The position numbers were made by a program, and so were the translations under genes. Of a stretch of 64,000 bases of DNA, positions 40,701 through 50,251 are shown one piece after another. This DNA comes from Hymenobacter cyanobacteriorum (GTDB lineage Bacteria > Bacteroidota > Bacteroidia > Cytophagales > Hymenobacteraceae), in assembly GCF_022631375.1 (NCBI RefSeq), contig NZ_JALBGC010000008.1, forward strand, positions 1 to 64,000, read 5' to 3'. Each line of letters begins with the position of its first letter. The stretch's first letter is position 1. The notes under the pieces are model-generated. The model ran no database searches. It saw only the letters and a list, made by a program, of their open reading frames with translations, and was not told the origin of the DNA.

Positions 40701-43229
40701 ATGAAACACATTGTCTCACATTCACCAATTGAGTACACGAAGCAGCGGCACTTGGGCCGGCTGGCGCGCCCGCTCGGCTCGTTGGCCTTGTTGCTGGGGC
40801 TGGCCAGCCAGGCGCAGGCGGCTGTCATCTACACGGTTGGGGCTACGGCCGGCGCCAATTACCCCACCATCACGGCGGCGCTGGCGGCCGTGCCCGCCAC
40901 GCTGGAGCAGGACTACGAGCTGCGCCTACTCGATGCCAGCTACGTTGAAGACGTGCTGCTGACCAAAACCGGCAGCGCGATTAATGCCCTCACCATCCGG
41001 CCGGCGGCCGGGGTGAGCAGTGTGCTCACGGGCACTTTCACGTTTGGGGCGGGCAGCGCCTACGCCACCCTCAGCGGCAACAACGGCACGGTGGCGCGGG
41101 CCCTCACGCTGCGCCAGCCCAACCCTGCGGCCCCGACGGTGGCCTTTGGCGGCGATGCCAACCACAACGTGTTGCGCGAAGCGACCGTGCTTGGCTCCAA
41201 CAGCCTGCTCACGAGCGGCGTGGTGGTGGTGGGCAGCGGCACGGTGGCCGGCAACGACTACAACGCCCTCACCGAGTGCTTTGTGGGCAACGCCGACCCC
41301 GCCCAACTGCCCGCCAACCTCGTGTACGCGGTCAGCACCAGCGGCGTGAACGACGGCTTCAGCCTGACCAACTGCGAGCTGTTCAACTTCGACCGCACGG
41401 GCGTGCTGGTGAGCACCGGCAACGGCAACCAGTGGACCATCAGCAACAACAGCTTTTACTACAACGCCGCGGCCCTGCCCACGGCCGCCCAAACGGGCAT
41501 CGACTTCCGCCCCGGGGCCATTGCCAACGATGCCACGGTGAGCGGCAACTTCATCGGCGGGCAGGCGGCCGGCGCTACCGGCGGCACTTGGACCAACGGC
41601 GGCACCCAGAACTTCCGGGGCATTGTGATGAGCTGCGGCAGCAGCATCGTGCTCACCAACGAGGTGACGAACAACGTGGTGCGCGAAGTGAGCCTGACCG
41701 GCGTGGGCAGCACCGCCTTCACAGCCCTGAGCGTGGCCGGCGGCCGCTCCGAGCTCACGGCCAACACCGTGACCAACGTGAGCAACACCGGCACCAGCGG
41801 CGTAAACAGCCTTGTAAGCCAGGCCACTACCATTCTCTCGTCCTTTAATGTGAGCAGCGGGCAGCTGATGGTGGTGGAAAGTGGCCAGACCGTGGTGCTC
41901 GGCGACCTCACCAACGCCGGCGTACTCAACCACACGGGCGGCGACATCCTCATCAACGGCAACTTCACCAACGCCGCCACTGGCATTTTTGCCCAGACGC
42001 TGGGCGACATCGAAATCAAGGGCGACATGCTGAACAGCGGGCAGTTCACCTGCTCGACGGGCAAGGTGAAGCTCACCGGAGCCGGCAACCAGGTGGTGAG
42101 CGGCGGCCTCTACTTCAACCTTGAAGTGAACGGCGGCGGCGTGAAAACCTTCTCTGACGACGCCCAGGTGTACAACGGCATTCAGATGCTGAGCGGCATC
42201 CTCAACACCGGCGCGTACCGCATCCGGCTCGAGCCGCTGGCCAACCTGGCCGAAACCGAAACCAGCTACGTGCTGGGCCGCGTGGAAGTGCGCCGCACGC
42301 CCGTGGCAGGCGTGGCCGAAACCTTCGGCGGCGTGGGCCTGCGCCTGCTGCCCGCCACCGGCTCGCTGCTGCCCGGCCTCACCACCGTGACGCGCACCAC
42401 CGGCACGGCCCCCAGCGGCGCGGCCGGCGCGCGGGCCATCCTGCGCTACTTTGATATTGCGGCCACCACCAACACCGGCCTCGATGCCGCTTTAACCATC
42501 GAATACTTCACCCACGAGCTCAACGGCGTCACGCCGGCCAACCTGCGCTTTTTCAAGTCGGTTGATAACGGCGCGAACTGGCAAAACAAGGGCCTCAGCA
42601 GCGCCGGCAGCGGCTACGCGGTGCTGAATAACGTGGGCGGCTTCTCGCGCTGGACGCTGGCCGACCTCACCGCCCCGCTGCCGGTGGGCCTCGTTGCCTT
42701 CCGGGCCGAACGCCAGGGCCGCAACGCCCGGCTGAGCTGGGAAACTGCTTCGGAGCAGGACAACCGCGGCTTCGGCCTCGAAGTATCGCGCGATGGCAAA
42801 ACCTACCAGCAAATCGGCTACGTGGCCGCCGCCGAAGGCAACAGCAGCAGCGCCCGCCGCTACAGTTTCCTCGACACCGCGCCCGATAAAACCGGCCCCC
42901 GCTACTACCGCCTGCGCCAGGATGACCGCAGCGGTGCCACCCACTACTTCGCCCCGCAGCGCGTCGATTTCGACGCCGAAGGCCTGGCCCTAGCTGCCTA
43001 CCCCACCCAATTCACTTCCGAGCTGACGGTGGCCCTCGCCGCGCCCGCCGCCACCACCGCCACCCTGCGCCTGCTCGATGCTGCGGGCCGCACCGTGTGG
43101 CAGCAGGAACAGGCCCTCGCGCCCGGCGCGGCCCCGCTGCGCGTGCAGCCCGCCTGCGCCGCCGGCCCCTACCTGCTCACCGCTACCGTGGGCGGCCAGG
43201 TGCTGCACCAGCGCGTGGTGAAAAACTGA
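40701..43229 (+). CDS. Large secreted beta-helix protein with T9SS sorting domain
   Basis: The 842-residue protein has a long N-region and signal peptide (LARPLGSLALLLGLASQAQAA, ~20-41). Residues ~45-560 carry repeats of short Asn/Gly/Thr/Val strands (NVLREATVLGSNSLLTSGV, NNVVREVSLTGVG, GDILINGNFTNAATG), the pattern of a right-handed parallel beta-helix often found in adhesins or polysaccharide enzymes. Residues ~660-760 form a fibronectin-like domain (VGLVAFRAERQGRNARLSWETASEQDN). The last ~85 residues (LAAYPTQFTSELTVALAA to HQRVVKN) are a T9SS type A sorting domain. A surface location is inferred from the tail. No catalytic residues are identified. Confidence 0.82.
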   Translation: MKHIVSHSPIEYTKQRHLGRLARPLGSLALLLGLASQAQAAVIYTVGATAGANYPTITAALAAVPATLEQDYELRLLDASYVEDVLLTKTGSAINALTIRPAAGVSSVLTGTFTFGAGSAYATLSGNNGTVARALTLRQPNPAAPTVAFGGDANHNVLREATVLGSNSLLTSGVVVVGSGTVAGNDYNALTECFVGNADPAQLPANLVYAVSTSGVNDGFSLTNCELFNFDRTGVLVSTGNGNQWTISNNSFYYNAAALPTAAQTGIDFRPGAIANDATVSGNFIGGQAAGATGGTWTNGGTQNFRGIVMSCGSSIVLTNEVTNNVVREVSLTGVGSTAFTALSVAGGRSELTANTVTNVSNTGTSGVNSLVSQATTILSSFNVSSGQLMVVESGQTVVLGDLTNAGVLNHTGGDILINGNFTNAATGIFAQTLGDIEIKGDMLNSGQFTCSTGKVKLTGAGNQVVSGGLYFNLEVNGGGVKTFSDDAQVYNGIQMLSGILNTGAYRIRLEPLANLAETETSYVLGRVEVRRTPVAGVAETFGGVGLRLLPATGSLLPGLTTVTRTTGTAPSGAAGARAILRYFDIAATTNTGLDAALTIEYFTHELNGVTPANLRFFKSVDNGANWQNKGLSSAGSGYAVLNNVGGFSRWTLADLTAPLPVGLVAFRAERQGRNARLSWETASEQDNRGFGLEVSRDGKTYQQIGYVAAAEGNSSSARRYSFLDTAPDKTGPRYYRLRQDDRSGATHYFAPQRVDFDAEGLALAAYPTQFTSELTVALAAPAATTATLRLLDAAGRTVWQQEQALAPGAAPLRVQPACAAGPYLLTATVGGQVLHQRVVKN

Positions 43230-43268
43230 GGCGCTGAACCGCGCGCCCGCGCCGTTCTGCCTGTTGCC

Positions 43269-43300
43269 GAAGCCCCGGTTACGTAAGTAGCCGGGGCTTC
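43269..43300 (+). terminator. Terminator after the beta-helix gene
   Basis: GAAGCCCCGG pairs with CCGGGGCTTC across TTACGTAAGTAG. It lies 40 bases after the gene. Confidence 0.75.
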
Positions 43301-43579
43301 TGGCGTTTGGGGGGACGATGTCAGAAATGGGCTGGTTTTTAATGAAAATTCCGCGCCGGGTGGCTGCCAAACAGGGCGTTACGAGCGCATAGGACGACTT
43401 ATAGCTCCTTTTGCTGGACCGTGCGTGCGGCGGTTACCCCCGAAAATCGATGTCTGGAATAAGGGCGAAGTGTCCTTTTTTGTCGCAGAATCATTGCTTA
43501 GGTTCGCCTCGCCATTGGGTGTACCTTCCTGCTGCGGGTTTCCTGTCATCCGTTTCCAATGCCCTCAAAACCCCTAGCT

Positions 43580-44137
43580 ATGCTCCGCAAACTCCTGCTC
43601 TACGCCGCCCTGCTCACGCTCACGCATTGCAGCAAGTGCAAGAACGACCCGCAGCCCGCCGACCCGGCCGCCGCGCTACCCCCGGCCACCCAAACCGGGG
43701 CCAACACCTTCGGCTGCCTGCTCAACGGCCAGCCCTACACCCCGCAGGGCCGCGTGGGCCTGGGCAGCAACTTCGCCGTGCTCTACGACCCTACTTTCAA
43801 TGGCGGCGACTTGGTTGTCGATACTTACAAGGTCGATGGCAAAGATTGGAGCACCTCCATCGGGCTGCATTTTGTGCCCATACGCGCCGCCGGTACTTAC
43901 TCGCTCAACCTGCCGGGCGGCGTGGGGGGAGCCACAAGTTATCTGAATAAAAAAGACCCCACCCGGTGCGGAGAAATCTTCACGGATGCCTCAATTAACT
44001 ACCGGCGAGGCACGCTCACCATCACGCGCCTGGACCTGAACGCGGGCGTCATCGCCGGCACGTTCGAGTGCAAGTTCGTCAAAGCCGGCTGCGACACGTT
44101 GCGCCTGACGCAAGGCCGCTTCGATGCCAAAATCTGA
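43580..44137 (+). CDS. Lipoprotein (DUF6252-like), intact copy
   Basis: The 185-residue protein starts MLRKLLLYAALLTLTHCSKCKNDP with a signal peptide and lipobox Cys at ~17; the earlier in-frame ATG at 43559 is not needed. The body FGCLLNGQPYTPQG, ISINYRRGTLTITRLD and GTFECKF has the arrangement of the small DUF6252-type lipoproteins of Bacteroidota (FGCL-NG start, beta strands, GTFEF-like end). The function is unknown. It is the intact member of a pair; the copy at 44913 is frameshifted. It is 34 bases from the decayed lipase fragment. Confidence 0.75.
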   Translation: MLRKLLLYAALLTLTHCSKCKNDPQPADPAAALPPATQTGANTFGCLLNGQPYTPQGRVGLGSNFAVLYDPTFNGGDLVVDTYKVDGKDWSTSIGLHFVPIRAAGTYSLNLPGGVGGATSYLNKKDPTRCGEIFTDASINYRRGTLTITRLDLNAGVIAGTFECKFVKAGCDTLRLTQGRFDAKI

Positions 44138-44171
44138 TAAGTCATTCCATTCCCTTTTTCCCTTTCCGCTC

Positions 44172-44630
44172 ATGAGAATTTTTTACCGCTGGCTTAGCGG
44201 CCTGCTCCTGTTGGGGGTGCCGGCCGCCGCCCAAACCACCGACTCGCTCCGGCAGGCCGTGGACCGCATTTTCGCGCCGCTCGACAAAAGCCAGGTGCCC
44301 GTGCCCTACCTGGCCGAATACGGCACCCGGTTCGCCGCGCTCACGCCCTACAACGGCACGCTCACCGACTCCAGCGTGGCCACGCTCACCACCTAGCGCA
44401 TGTGCTACGCCTCGCTGGTGAGCGGCAACGTGGGGCGGCCCAGCCCCCTGCCGCTGCTGCCCGACCTGAACACGGCCTTGGCCGCGCAGGTCGCGGCCGC
44501 GCCCACCGCCATTCCGCTGCTGGTGCAGTGCCTGCCCTACGCCACCCTGCGGCCCGATGCCCTCACGGCCGGCCTGCTCGTGGCCCAGAATGGCCAGCTT
44601 CACAAGGCCCGAGGCGGGGAGAAAAAATAA
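44172..44630 (+). pseudogene. Truncated secreted-lipase paralogue with an in-frame TAG
   Basis: Reading from the ATG at 44172 gives a signal peptide (MRIFYRWLSGLLLLGVPAAAQ) and the N-terminal region of the hydrolase at 45487. An in-frame TAG at 44394-44396 stands at TT-stop-RMCYASL, where the paralogue has NRWRALYG, so TGG became TAG. The same frame then stays open to 44630 (RPDALTAGLLVAQNGQLHKARG aligned with RTDALSSGLIQSANNRLYDVDG) and stops. About 150 codons remain from a gene of over 1000. It is a decayed fragment. Confidence 0.82.
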
Positions 44631-44651
44631 AACGCGGCCCGGGCGGTGGGC

Positions 44652-45960
44652 CGATGTCAGGAATTGGCGGCTTTTTTAGAAAACACCGCGCCGGGCAGGG
44701 GGCGGCAACACGCATCGGAAGCGTCTGGGGCGGGTTTTCCCTGCCGCCGGAGAGCCGCCCGCCTGGCGTTCCCTGCCCAAAACCGAGGTCTGGAAAAAAG
44801 GCAAAGCGTCCTTTTTTGGCGGGGCCTCACGGCCTAAGTTAGCCCCGCCATCGGGTGTACCTTCCGTGCGGGTTCCCTGCAACCTACCTCCACCACACGC
44901 AACCCCCTCGCTATGCTCCGCAAGCTCCTGCTTTACGCCGCCCTGCTCACACTCACGCAGTGCTCTAAGTGCAAAAACGACCCGCAGCCCCAACCGCCCG
45001 CCGACCCGCTCGCCCTGCTGCCCCCCGAAACCCAGACCGGCCAACGCACCTTCGGCTGCCTCGTCAACGGCCAAGCCTGGACCCCGGCCGGCAGTCAGCT
45101 TGGGGGACCACTAATCTCTTGCAGCTATATGAATTCCCGGCTAGCTATAGTAGTCAGCCGCAGAGGGAATTTCAATGGATTGAGCACGTTCCAGCGCATC
45201 AGCCTAGTGCTTGACAAAGTATACCAAAATGGAAGCTATGTTGCCAGCGACTCGTTATTCCGCGTTGCTGAATACGAGGACTTCAACAACGGCTGCACGC
45301 TTACTATAACACAGTACAGCCGGGATTTATTGAGTTGACCAAGCTAGACCCCGTTGCCCGCATCGCCTCGGGGCGCTTCTCTTTCACCCTAGAGAAGGCT
45401 GGGTGTGGCAAAATAGTCGTCACCGACGGCCGCTTCGATTGCCCCTTTTAAATCAACGTTTTTCATCTTTTCCACCTTTCTTGCCCATGAAACAACTTTT
45501 ATTCGCGCTTCTGCTACTGGCCGCGAGCCTGCGCAGCCTGGGGCAAACGACCACCGCCGCACCCGAGTTGGAGGCCCCGCTCACCGGCTTTGCCGACGCC
45601 ATCAACACGGTATTCCAGTCGGTCGACAAAAACCGGGTGCCCTCGGGCCTGCTCGAAGAGTAGGGCCTGCAATTCATCGACCACGCCCCCTTCACCGGCA
45701 CCAACGGCTTCACCCCGGCCAACCAGCTCGACCTCAACCGCTGGCGCGCCCTCTACGGCGACCTCGACGGGGCCCGCATCAACGGCAGCTCGGCGGCCAT
45801 GCTCCCGCTGGCTACCGTGAACCAGCGCCTTGCCCAGTATGCCCTCGACTCGGCCGTGGAGCTGCCCATTCTGCACTTCAACTACCACAGCATTCGCACC
45901 GATGCCCTCAGCAGCGGCCTCATCCAGTCGGCCAACAACCGCCTCTACGACGTGGACGGG
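44652..45960 (+). repeat. Tandem duplication, unit 2 (lipoprotein + secreted lipase, start region)
   Basis: Diverged copy of the unit starting at 43318. The lipoprotein part (MLRKLLLYAALLTLTQ) and the start of the lipase (KNRVPSGLLEE) align with unit 1. The right edge is where unit 1's lipase ends, about residue 150. Confidence 0.75.
44913..45451 (+). pseudogene. Lipoprotein copy 2, frameshifted
   Basis: The first ~140 residues are a paralogue of the lipoprotein at 43580 (MLRKLLLYAALLTLTQ, CSKCKNDPQP, FGCLVNGQAWTPAG) and end at a TGA at 45336. In another frame the next residues read ELTKLDPVARIASGRFSF and KIVVTDGRFDCPF up to TAA at 45449-45451, matching the C-terminal part of copy 1 (GTFECKF, LTQGRF). 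The frame change at about 45310-45325 corresponds to one lost base. The gene is therefore broken, or a sequencing error lies there. GC drops in part of this copy. Confidence 0.8.
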
Positions 45961-48573
45961 CGCAACCCCTACCAGCTCAACACGGCCTTCGGCGTGGCCG
46001 CCAGCACCACCGACCTGCCCAGCGCCCAGGCCTCGTTCATTGTCCGGCCGGCCCTGTTCTTCACCAACACCGGCCGCACCGTGGCCACCGTGCAGGCCGA
46101 CTTTGCCGATGGCTAGGGCTTCGTGGGCCTGAGCTGGGACGTGGTCCGCCCCGTGAGCTACCCCTCCGGCGGCCCCAAAGACGTGCGGGTGCGGGTGAGC
46201 TACACCGACGGCAGCACCTGGGAAAGCCACCTGCTGGTGGTGGCGCCGGCGCCGGTGGCGGCCGCCCGCTACGCCGGCAGCGGGCCCAACGTGCTGCCCC
46301 CGTTTCAATTGACGGCCGACCGGGACTACAACGGCGAATATGCGTCGGCTACCATATCCATAGAATACGGCGGCCGCAACAAAGCCACCCCCGACCCGGC
46401 CGTGCTCGATAAGCCGTTGATTGTGGTGAAAGGATTTGACGTATCGGGATATATTGGCGGACCAGATGCTCGTTCTGATTACAAAGAATTTGTTGCAAGA
46501 ATTAGCAATAGAGATAACCAAAGCATCCTCAGCGACGGTGCCGATGCTGACGGCTACGACATTGTGTATGTCGACTTCAACAGCGGTACTGACTTCATTC
46601 AGCGCAACGCCCGGCTGCTGGAGCGCGTCATCCGCTGGGTGAACGAGCACAAAACCGGCACCCAGCCCAACGCCATGCTGGCCATGAGCATGGGCGGGCT
46701 GGTGGCGCAGTACGCCCTGCGCGAAATCGAAACCGATGCCAGCAACCCCGCCTACCCGCACCAGGTGGGCCTGCTCATCACCCACGACTCGCCCCACCAG
46801 GGCGCCAACATCCCCCTCAGCATTCAGATGACGGTGCGCCACCTGGCCGGCACCGTCATCCGTAACCCCATCGGCAGCGACGTGGTGCTGGCCGAGCGGT
46901 TTCCGCTGCTGGTGCAGGCCCGCAACGCGCTGCTCTCGCCGGCCGCCCAGCAAATGCTGCGCTACCAAACCCGGCGGGGCCCCACCCAGCTTCTGCAGTT
47001 TGCCGGGCCGGTAGTGGCCGCTCCCACCTCCCTCTACGATGCCTTTCAGCAGGAGTACCAGGCCCTGCTGGGCCCGGCGCGGGTGCCGGTGGGCACGCCG
47101 GGGCGGCCCTGCCGGGTGGTGGCCAGCTCCAACGGTTCGGAGTGCGGGCGCGGGCAGCCCTTCGAGCCCTGCGCCGAGTTGGCAAAAGCCGGGTTTGATG
47201 GCGAAGTGTTCGACTACCCGTTTCTGGTCGGGGTGGGCATTGCCAGCCTCACGGCGGTGGTCGGGGCGGGCACGCTGGGCACGCTGGCCATTGGCCTGAC
47301 GGGGGCCTACGACCTCAAGGCGGAATACCGCCTCAACGCCCTGCCCGACCAGCAGGCCCAGCCCATCTACTACATATTCGCCCGGGTGCAGAAGCGCACG
47401 CGGCTGCTCGGACTGTTCGACGTGCAGCTTACCCTGATGAATTTTCAGGCCAGCTCGCTCAGCTCGCAGCTCCCGCTGGACAGCGGTTCCGGCGGCATCA
47501 TCAGCCTCGATGCGTATGCGCAGCAAGCGGGCGGGGCTATTACTGCCCTGCCCGCGGGCATTATCAAGCAGCGGCAGTTCTGCTTTCTGCCCACCTACAG
47601 CGCCCTCAACATCACGCCAGGCGGCACGGCCGCGCTACGGGCTTCGTACTCGCCCGGTACCAGCGTGGGTACGCCGTTTGCTAACTTCCGCACCGCTGCC
47701 CGCCAAAACGAAGGCCATATCGAGTACACGGCCCTGAACAGCACCTGGATGCTGCAAGAGTTGCGGCAAGCCCCGCAGGTACTCAGCTGCCAGGCGTTTT
47801 GTTCGGCCGCGCCCGTCATCAGCGGGCCCGACGTGGTGTGCGCGGGCGGGGGCACCACGTTCACGGTGGCCGGGTTGCCGCCCGGTGTGCAGATAAGTTG
47901 GAGCGTCGTGGCCGATGTGTCCGTCACGCAGACGAGCAGTGGCAATACCTTCACCCTCAGCGACGGCTCCGCCATAGGGCTTGCCACGGTGCTGGCCACT
48001 TTGAACGGCGATTGCGGCTCGTTCACGATAAGCAAAGTGGTATCTATCGGCAAGCCCAACCCCACGGTGCGCAACCTAGCCCAGCCCGGCGAGCCCACGT
48101 TTTGCGTGTTCACGGCCCCGGCCGTGCCGGGCGCGGGCTACCGCTGGTACGTGGATAACCGCCTGGTAGCCGATGCCAACGGCATCGAGTTTGAATACTA
48201 CTTCGGGTGCCGCATCACCCACGTCATCAGCTACGAGTTCATTAACGACTGCCCCGCGCCCGGGGCCCGGCCCAGCGCAAGCGTCACCGGCGAGTGCCGT
48301 CCCCGCACGCAGCAGGCCGCCACCGCCACGCTCTACCCCAACCCGGCGAGCGAGTCGGTGGACGTGCACGTGGAAAACGCCGACGACGACCCGCAGCCCC
48401 TCACCGTGCGCCTGTTCGACAGTCAGGGCCGGCCCCGGGCCGAGCACACCGGCCCCGCGGGGCAAGCCACCATCCGCCTGCGCACCGATAAGCTGCCGGC
48501 GGGCCTCTATTTCGTGCACATTCTGCGCGGCCCGCAGGTGCTGAGCCGCCAGCCGCTGCAAATCGAAAAGTAA
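45487..48573 (+). pseudogene. Secreted lipase-like protein with T9SS tail, two in-frame TAG codons
   Basis: One continuous frame of 1029 codons is interrupted only by TAG at 45661-45663 and at 46114-46116. Read through, it has a signal peptide, an N-region, then an alpha/beta-hydrolase domain (DKPLIVVKGFDVSG, GYDIVYVDFNSG, nucleophile elbow LAMSMGGLVAQYALRE), Ig-like segments (ISGPDVVCAGGGTTFTVAG) and a T9SS type A sorting domain (LYPNPASESVDVHVENAD to QPLQIEK). The first TAG lies at LLEE-stop-GLQF, where the copy at 44172 has YLAEYGTRF (TAC to TAG). The second is at FADG-stop-GFVG. An 816-residue GTG-start protein from 46123 would lack the signal peptide. Nonsense decay is the likely reading; readthrough is the alternative. 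Confidence 0.75.
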
Positions 48574-48665
48574 GTAGCCCGGCCGGCGGGCGTGGCCCCG
48601 CGTGCGCCGCCGGCCGCCGTTATTTCCCAACCCATTTCTCACCCCAACCCCCAACTCATTCACTC

Positions 48666-49153
48666 ATGAAACAAGGCAACCGCATTTCCGAAACCCTCTC
48701 CGCCGCCGATGCCAAAAAGGTGACTGACCTGCTGCGCCAAGCCGAAGCCCTACTGCCCTTCCTCATCACCCTGCAACCCGAGGAAAGCCGCAGCCTGCGC
48801 AACATCGGCTTCGATGGTGTGCCCTTCGCCAAAGCCGCCCTGGAGGCCACCCGCGCCAACCTCGACTTCACCCGCCGCAGCTTCGACCTAGCCGAGTTCG
48901 AGAAAGACGTGGACCTGATGGACGCTCTGCGCGGCTGCAGGCCGTGCTCGGCCCCCTGGCCCAAAAAGTGCAGGACACCTATCGCCTCGCCGGGGCCGAC
49001 GTGATGGTGACCGCCGACGACGTGTACGAAGACCTGCGCAAAGACAACGGCGAAACCGCCGCCGTGCAGGCCGCCCTGCAAACCATGAAAAAGCGCTACA
49101 CCCACCGCCTGGGGGCCGAAAAACCCAAGCCCGGCGCTGCCCCTAAGGCCTAG
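48666..49153 (+). pseudogene. Conserved hypothetical protein, frameshifted
   Basis: The first frame gives KQGNRISETLSAADAKKVTD, then SLRNIGFDGVPFAKAALEA and DFTRRSFDLAEFEKDVDLMDAL before drifting into GCRPCSAPWPKK. In another frame LQAVLGPLAQKVQDTYRLAG and ADVMVTADDVYEDLRKDNG continue to TAG at 49153. Together they make one alpha-helical protein of ~160 residues, so a single base was lost at about 48925-48940. No named family is recognised. It follows the broken lipase. Like its neighbours it is either decayed or carries a sequence error. Confidence 0.75.
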
Positions 49154-49234
49154 CTGGCCACTCCGGACCGGTTCCGCACCACCTTAGACCGGTTTTAAAC
49201 CACTCCCGACCGCAGGGAATCCGGCTCTTAATAG

Positions 49235-49266
49235 GCAGCCCCGGCTGCGCGCGTAGCCGGGGCTGC
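49235..49266. terminator. Bidirectional terminator
   Basis: GCAGCCCCGGCT pairs with AGCCGGGGCTGC across GCGCGCGT, between convergent genes. Confidence 0.8.
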
Positions 49267-49272
49267 TTTGGT

Positions 49273-50067
49273 TTAGCGGGCTTCGAGCACGCCGGCGGCC
49301 ACGGCGCGGCGGGCCGGAGCGCGGTAGGGGTTCAGCGAGTCGGCGGCCACTGCCCGCAGCTCTTGCAGGGCCGGGGCCAGCTCCTGGGCCTGCCAGTAGG
49401 CCATGCCGAGGTGGTAGCGGGCGCGGCGGGCCAGCTCGCCGGAGCCCCCCTCGGCCTCCACGCGGCGCAGGTAGAGCTGGGCGGCGTTGCCCTGGCCCTG
49501 GCGCAGCAGCATCAGGCCGCGCAGGTAGAGCAGGGTATCGGCCCCGACGGTGGTGGGCGACACGCGCCCAAGCGAGTGCAGCGCCGCCGGGTAGTGGCCC
49601 GACTGGTACTGGTCGAGGGCCTCGGCCAGCAGCGGGTTTTTGGTGAGCAGCGTGGTAGTTACGGCCGGGCCGGGGTCGGGCTGGTAGTAGGCTTCCCAGC
49701 TGCGGGCGGGCAGCGCCCGGTTGGGGCGGCTGAAATACCAGGCCGCCACGCCGGCGGCCAGTAGCAGCAGGCCGGCCAGACCAGCCAGCACCACCAGGCG
49801 GCGCTGGCGGCGGCGGGCCAGGTGCTGGGCGCGGTCGAGGGCGGTGCCGCGCTCGTTCATGCGCTCATCCAGCGACTGCAGGCGCAGGCGCAGCGTGTCG
49901 TGGCCGGCCGCCCAGCGCAGGTCGGCCGTCAGCTGCTCGTAGGCGGCGTGGGCTTCGGCCAGGTCCTCGTCCTGCTCCAGCCGCAGCTCAAACGCCTCCT
50001 GCTCGGCCGGGCTCATCTGGCCATCGGCAAAGCGTTCAAGGTCGTCGAAGTAGGGGCGGAGGTCCAT
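49273..50067 (-). CDS. Membrane protein with TPR-like tail, putative anti-sigma partner
   Basis: The 264-residue protein starts MDLRPYFDDLERFADGQM, an N-terminal cytoplasmic zone (~1-85) ending in a basic patch RRRQRRL, then a transmembrane helix (VVLAGLAGLLLLAAGVAAWYF, ~92-112) and a periplasmic tail with TPR-like helices (ALDQYQSGHYPAALHSLGR, ARYHLGMAYWQAQELAPALQEL). It is downstream of a sigma-70 gene on the same strand. This layout matches the anti-sigma/TPR proteins of Bacteroidota ECF pairs; the role is inferred. A type B inverted repeat lies between the two genes. Confidence 0.72.
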   Translation of the reverse strand: MDLRPYFDDLERFADGQMSPAEQEAFELRLEQDEDLAEAHAAYEQLTADLRWAAGHDTLRLRLQSLDERMNERGTALDRAQHLARRRQRRLVVLAGLAGLLLLAAGVAAWYFSRPNRALPARSWEAYYQPDPGPAVTTTLLTKNPLLAEALDQYQSGHYPAALHSLGRVSPTTVGADTLLYLRGLMLLRQGQGNAAQLYLRRVEAEGGSGELARRARYHLGMAYWQAQELAPALQELRAVAADSLNPYRAPARRAVAAGVLEAR

Positions 50068-50129
50068 TTTGGGAGAAGTGGGAAACGGGGAGTAGGGAGC
50101 GAAAAAGCGGGAGAAAAGCCAAAAATGGC

Positions 50130-50229
50130 TGTCATGCTGAGCGCAGTCGAAGCATCTCTACCGCAATAGTAATTCAATCAGCAGGATTAGTGGCGCGGTA
50201 GAGCTGCTTCGACAAGCTCCGCATGACGT
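50130..50229. repeat. Intergenic long inverted repeat, type B, copy 3 (right arm diverged)
   Basis: GTCATGCTGAGCGCAGTCGA at the left; the right arm GCTTCGACAAGCTCCGCATGAC pairs imperfectly. The copy is decayed compared with the others. Confidence 0.75.
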
Positions 50230-50251
50230 TCTGCTCCGTGGGATTCACTCG

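Larger units (their letters stand above)
43318..44630 (+). repeat. Tandem duplication, unit 1 (lipoprotein + truncated lipase)
   Basis: This segment and that at 44652 onward are diverged copies of one cassette: a leader with ATGTCAGAAATGG / ATGTCAGGAATTGG and GCGTCCTTTTT-type sequence, a lipoprotein beginning MLRKLLLYAALLTLT, and a secreted hydrolase start. The homology is seen in all three parts. Confidence 0.8.

Noticed and set aside
45487..48573. Genome-wide TAG reassignment
   Set aside because: metY, radA, rsmI, the LysM gene and others end at TAG and prfA encodes RF1, so TAG is a normal stop here.
49160..49205. Short direct repeat with GACCGG spaced by about 21 bases
   Set aside because: Too short and degenerate to support any element; chance is likely in this GC-rich stretch.
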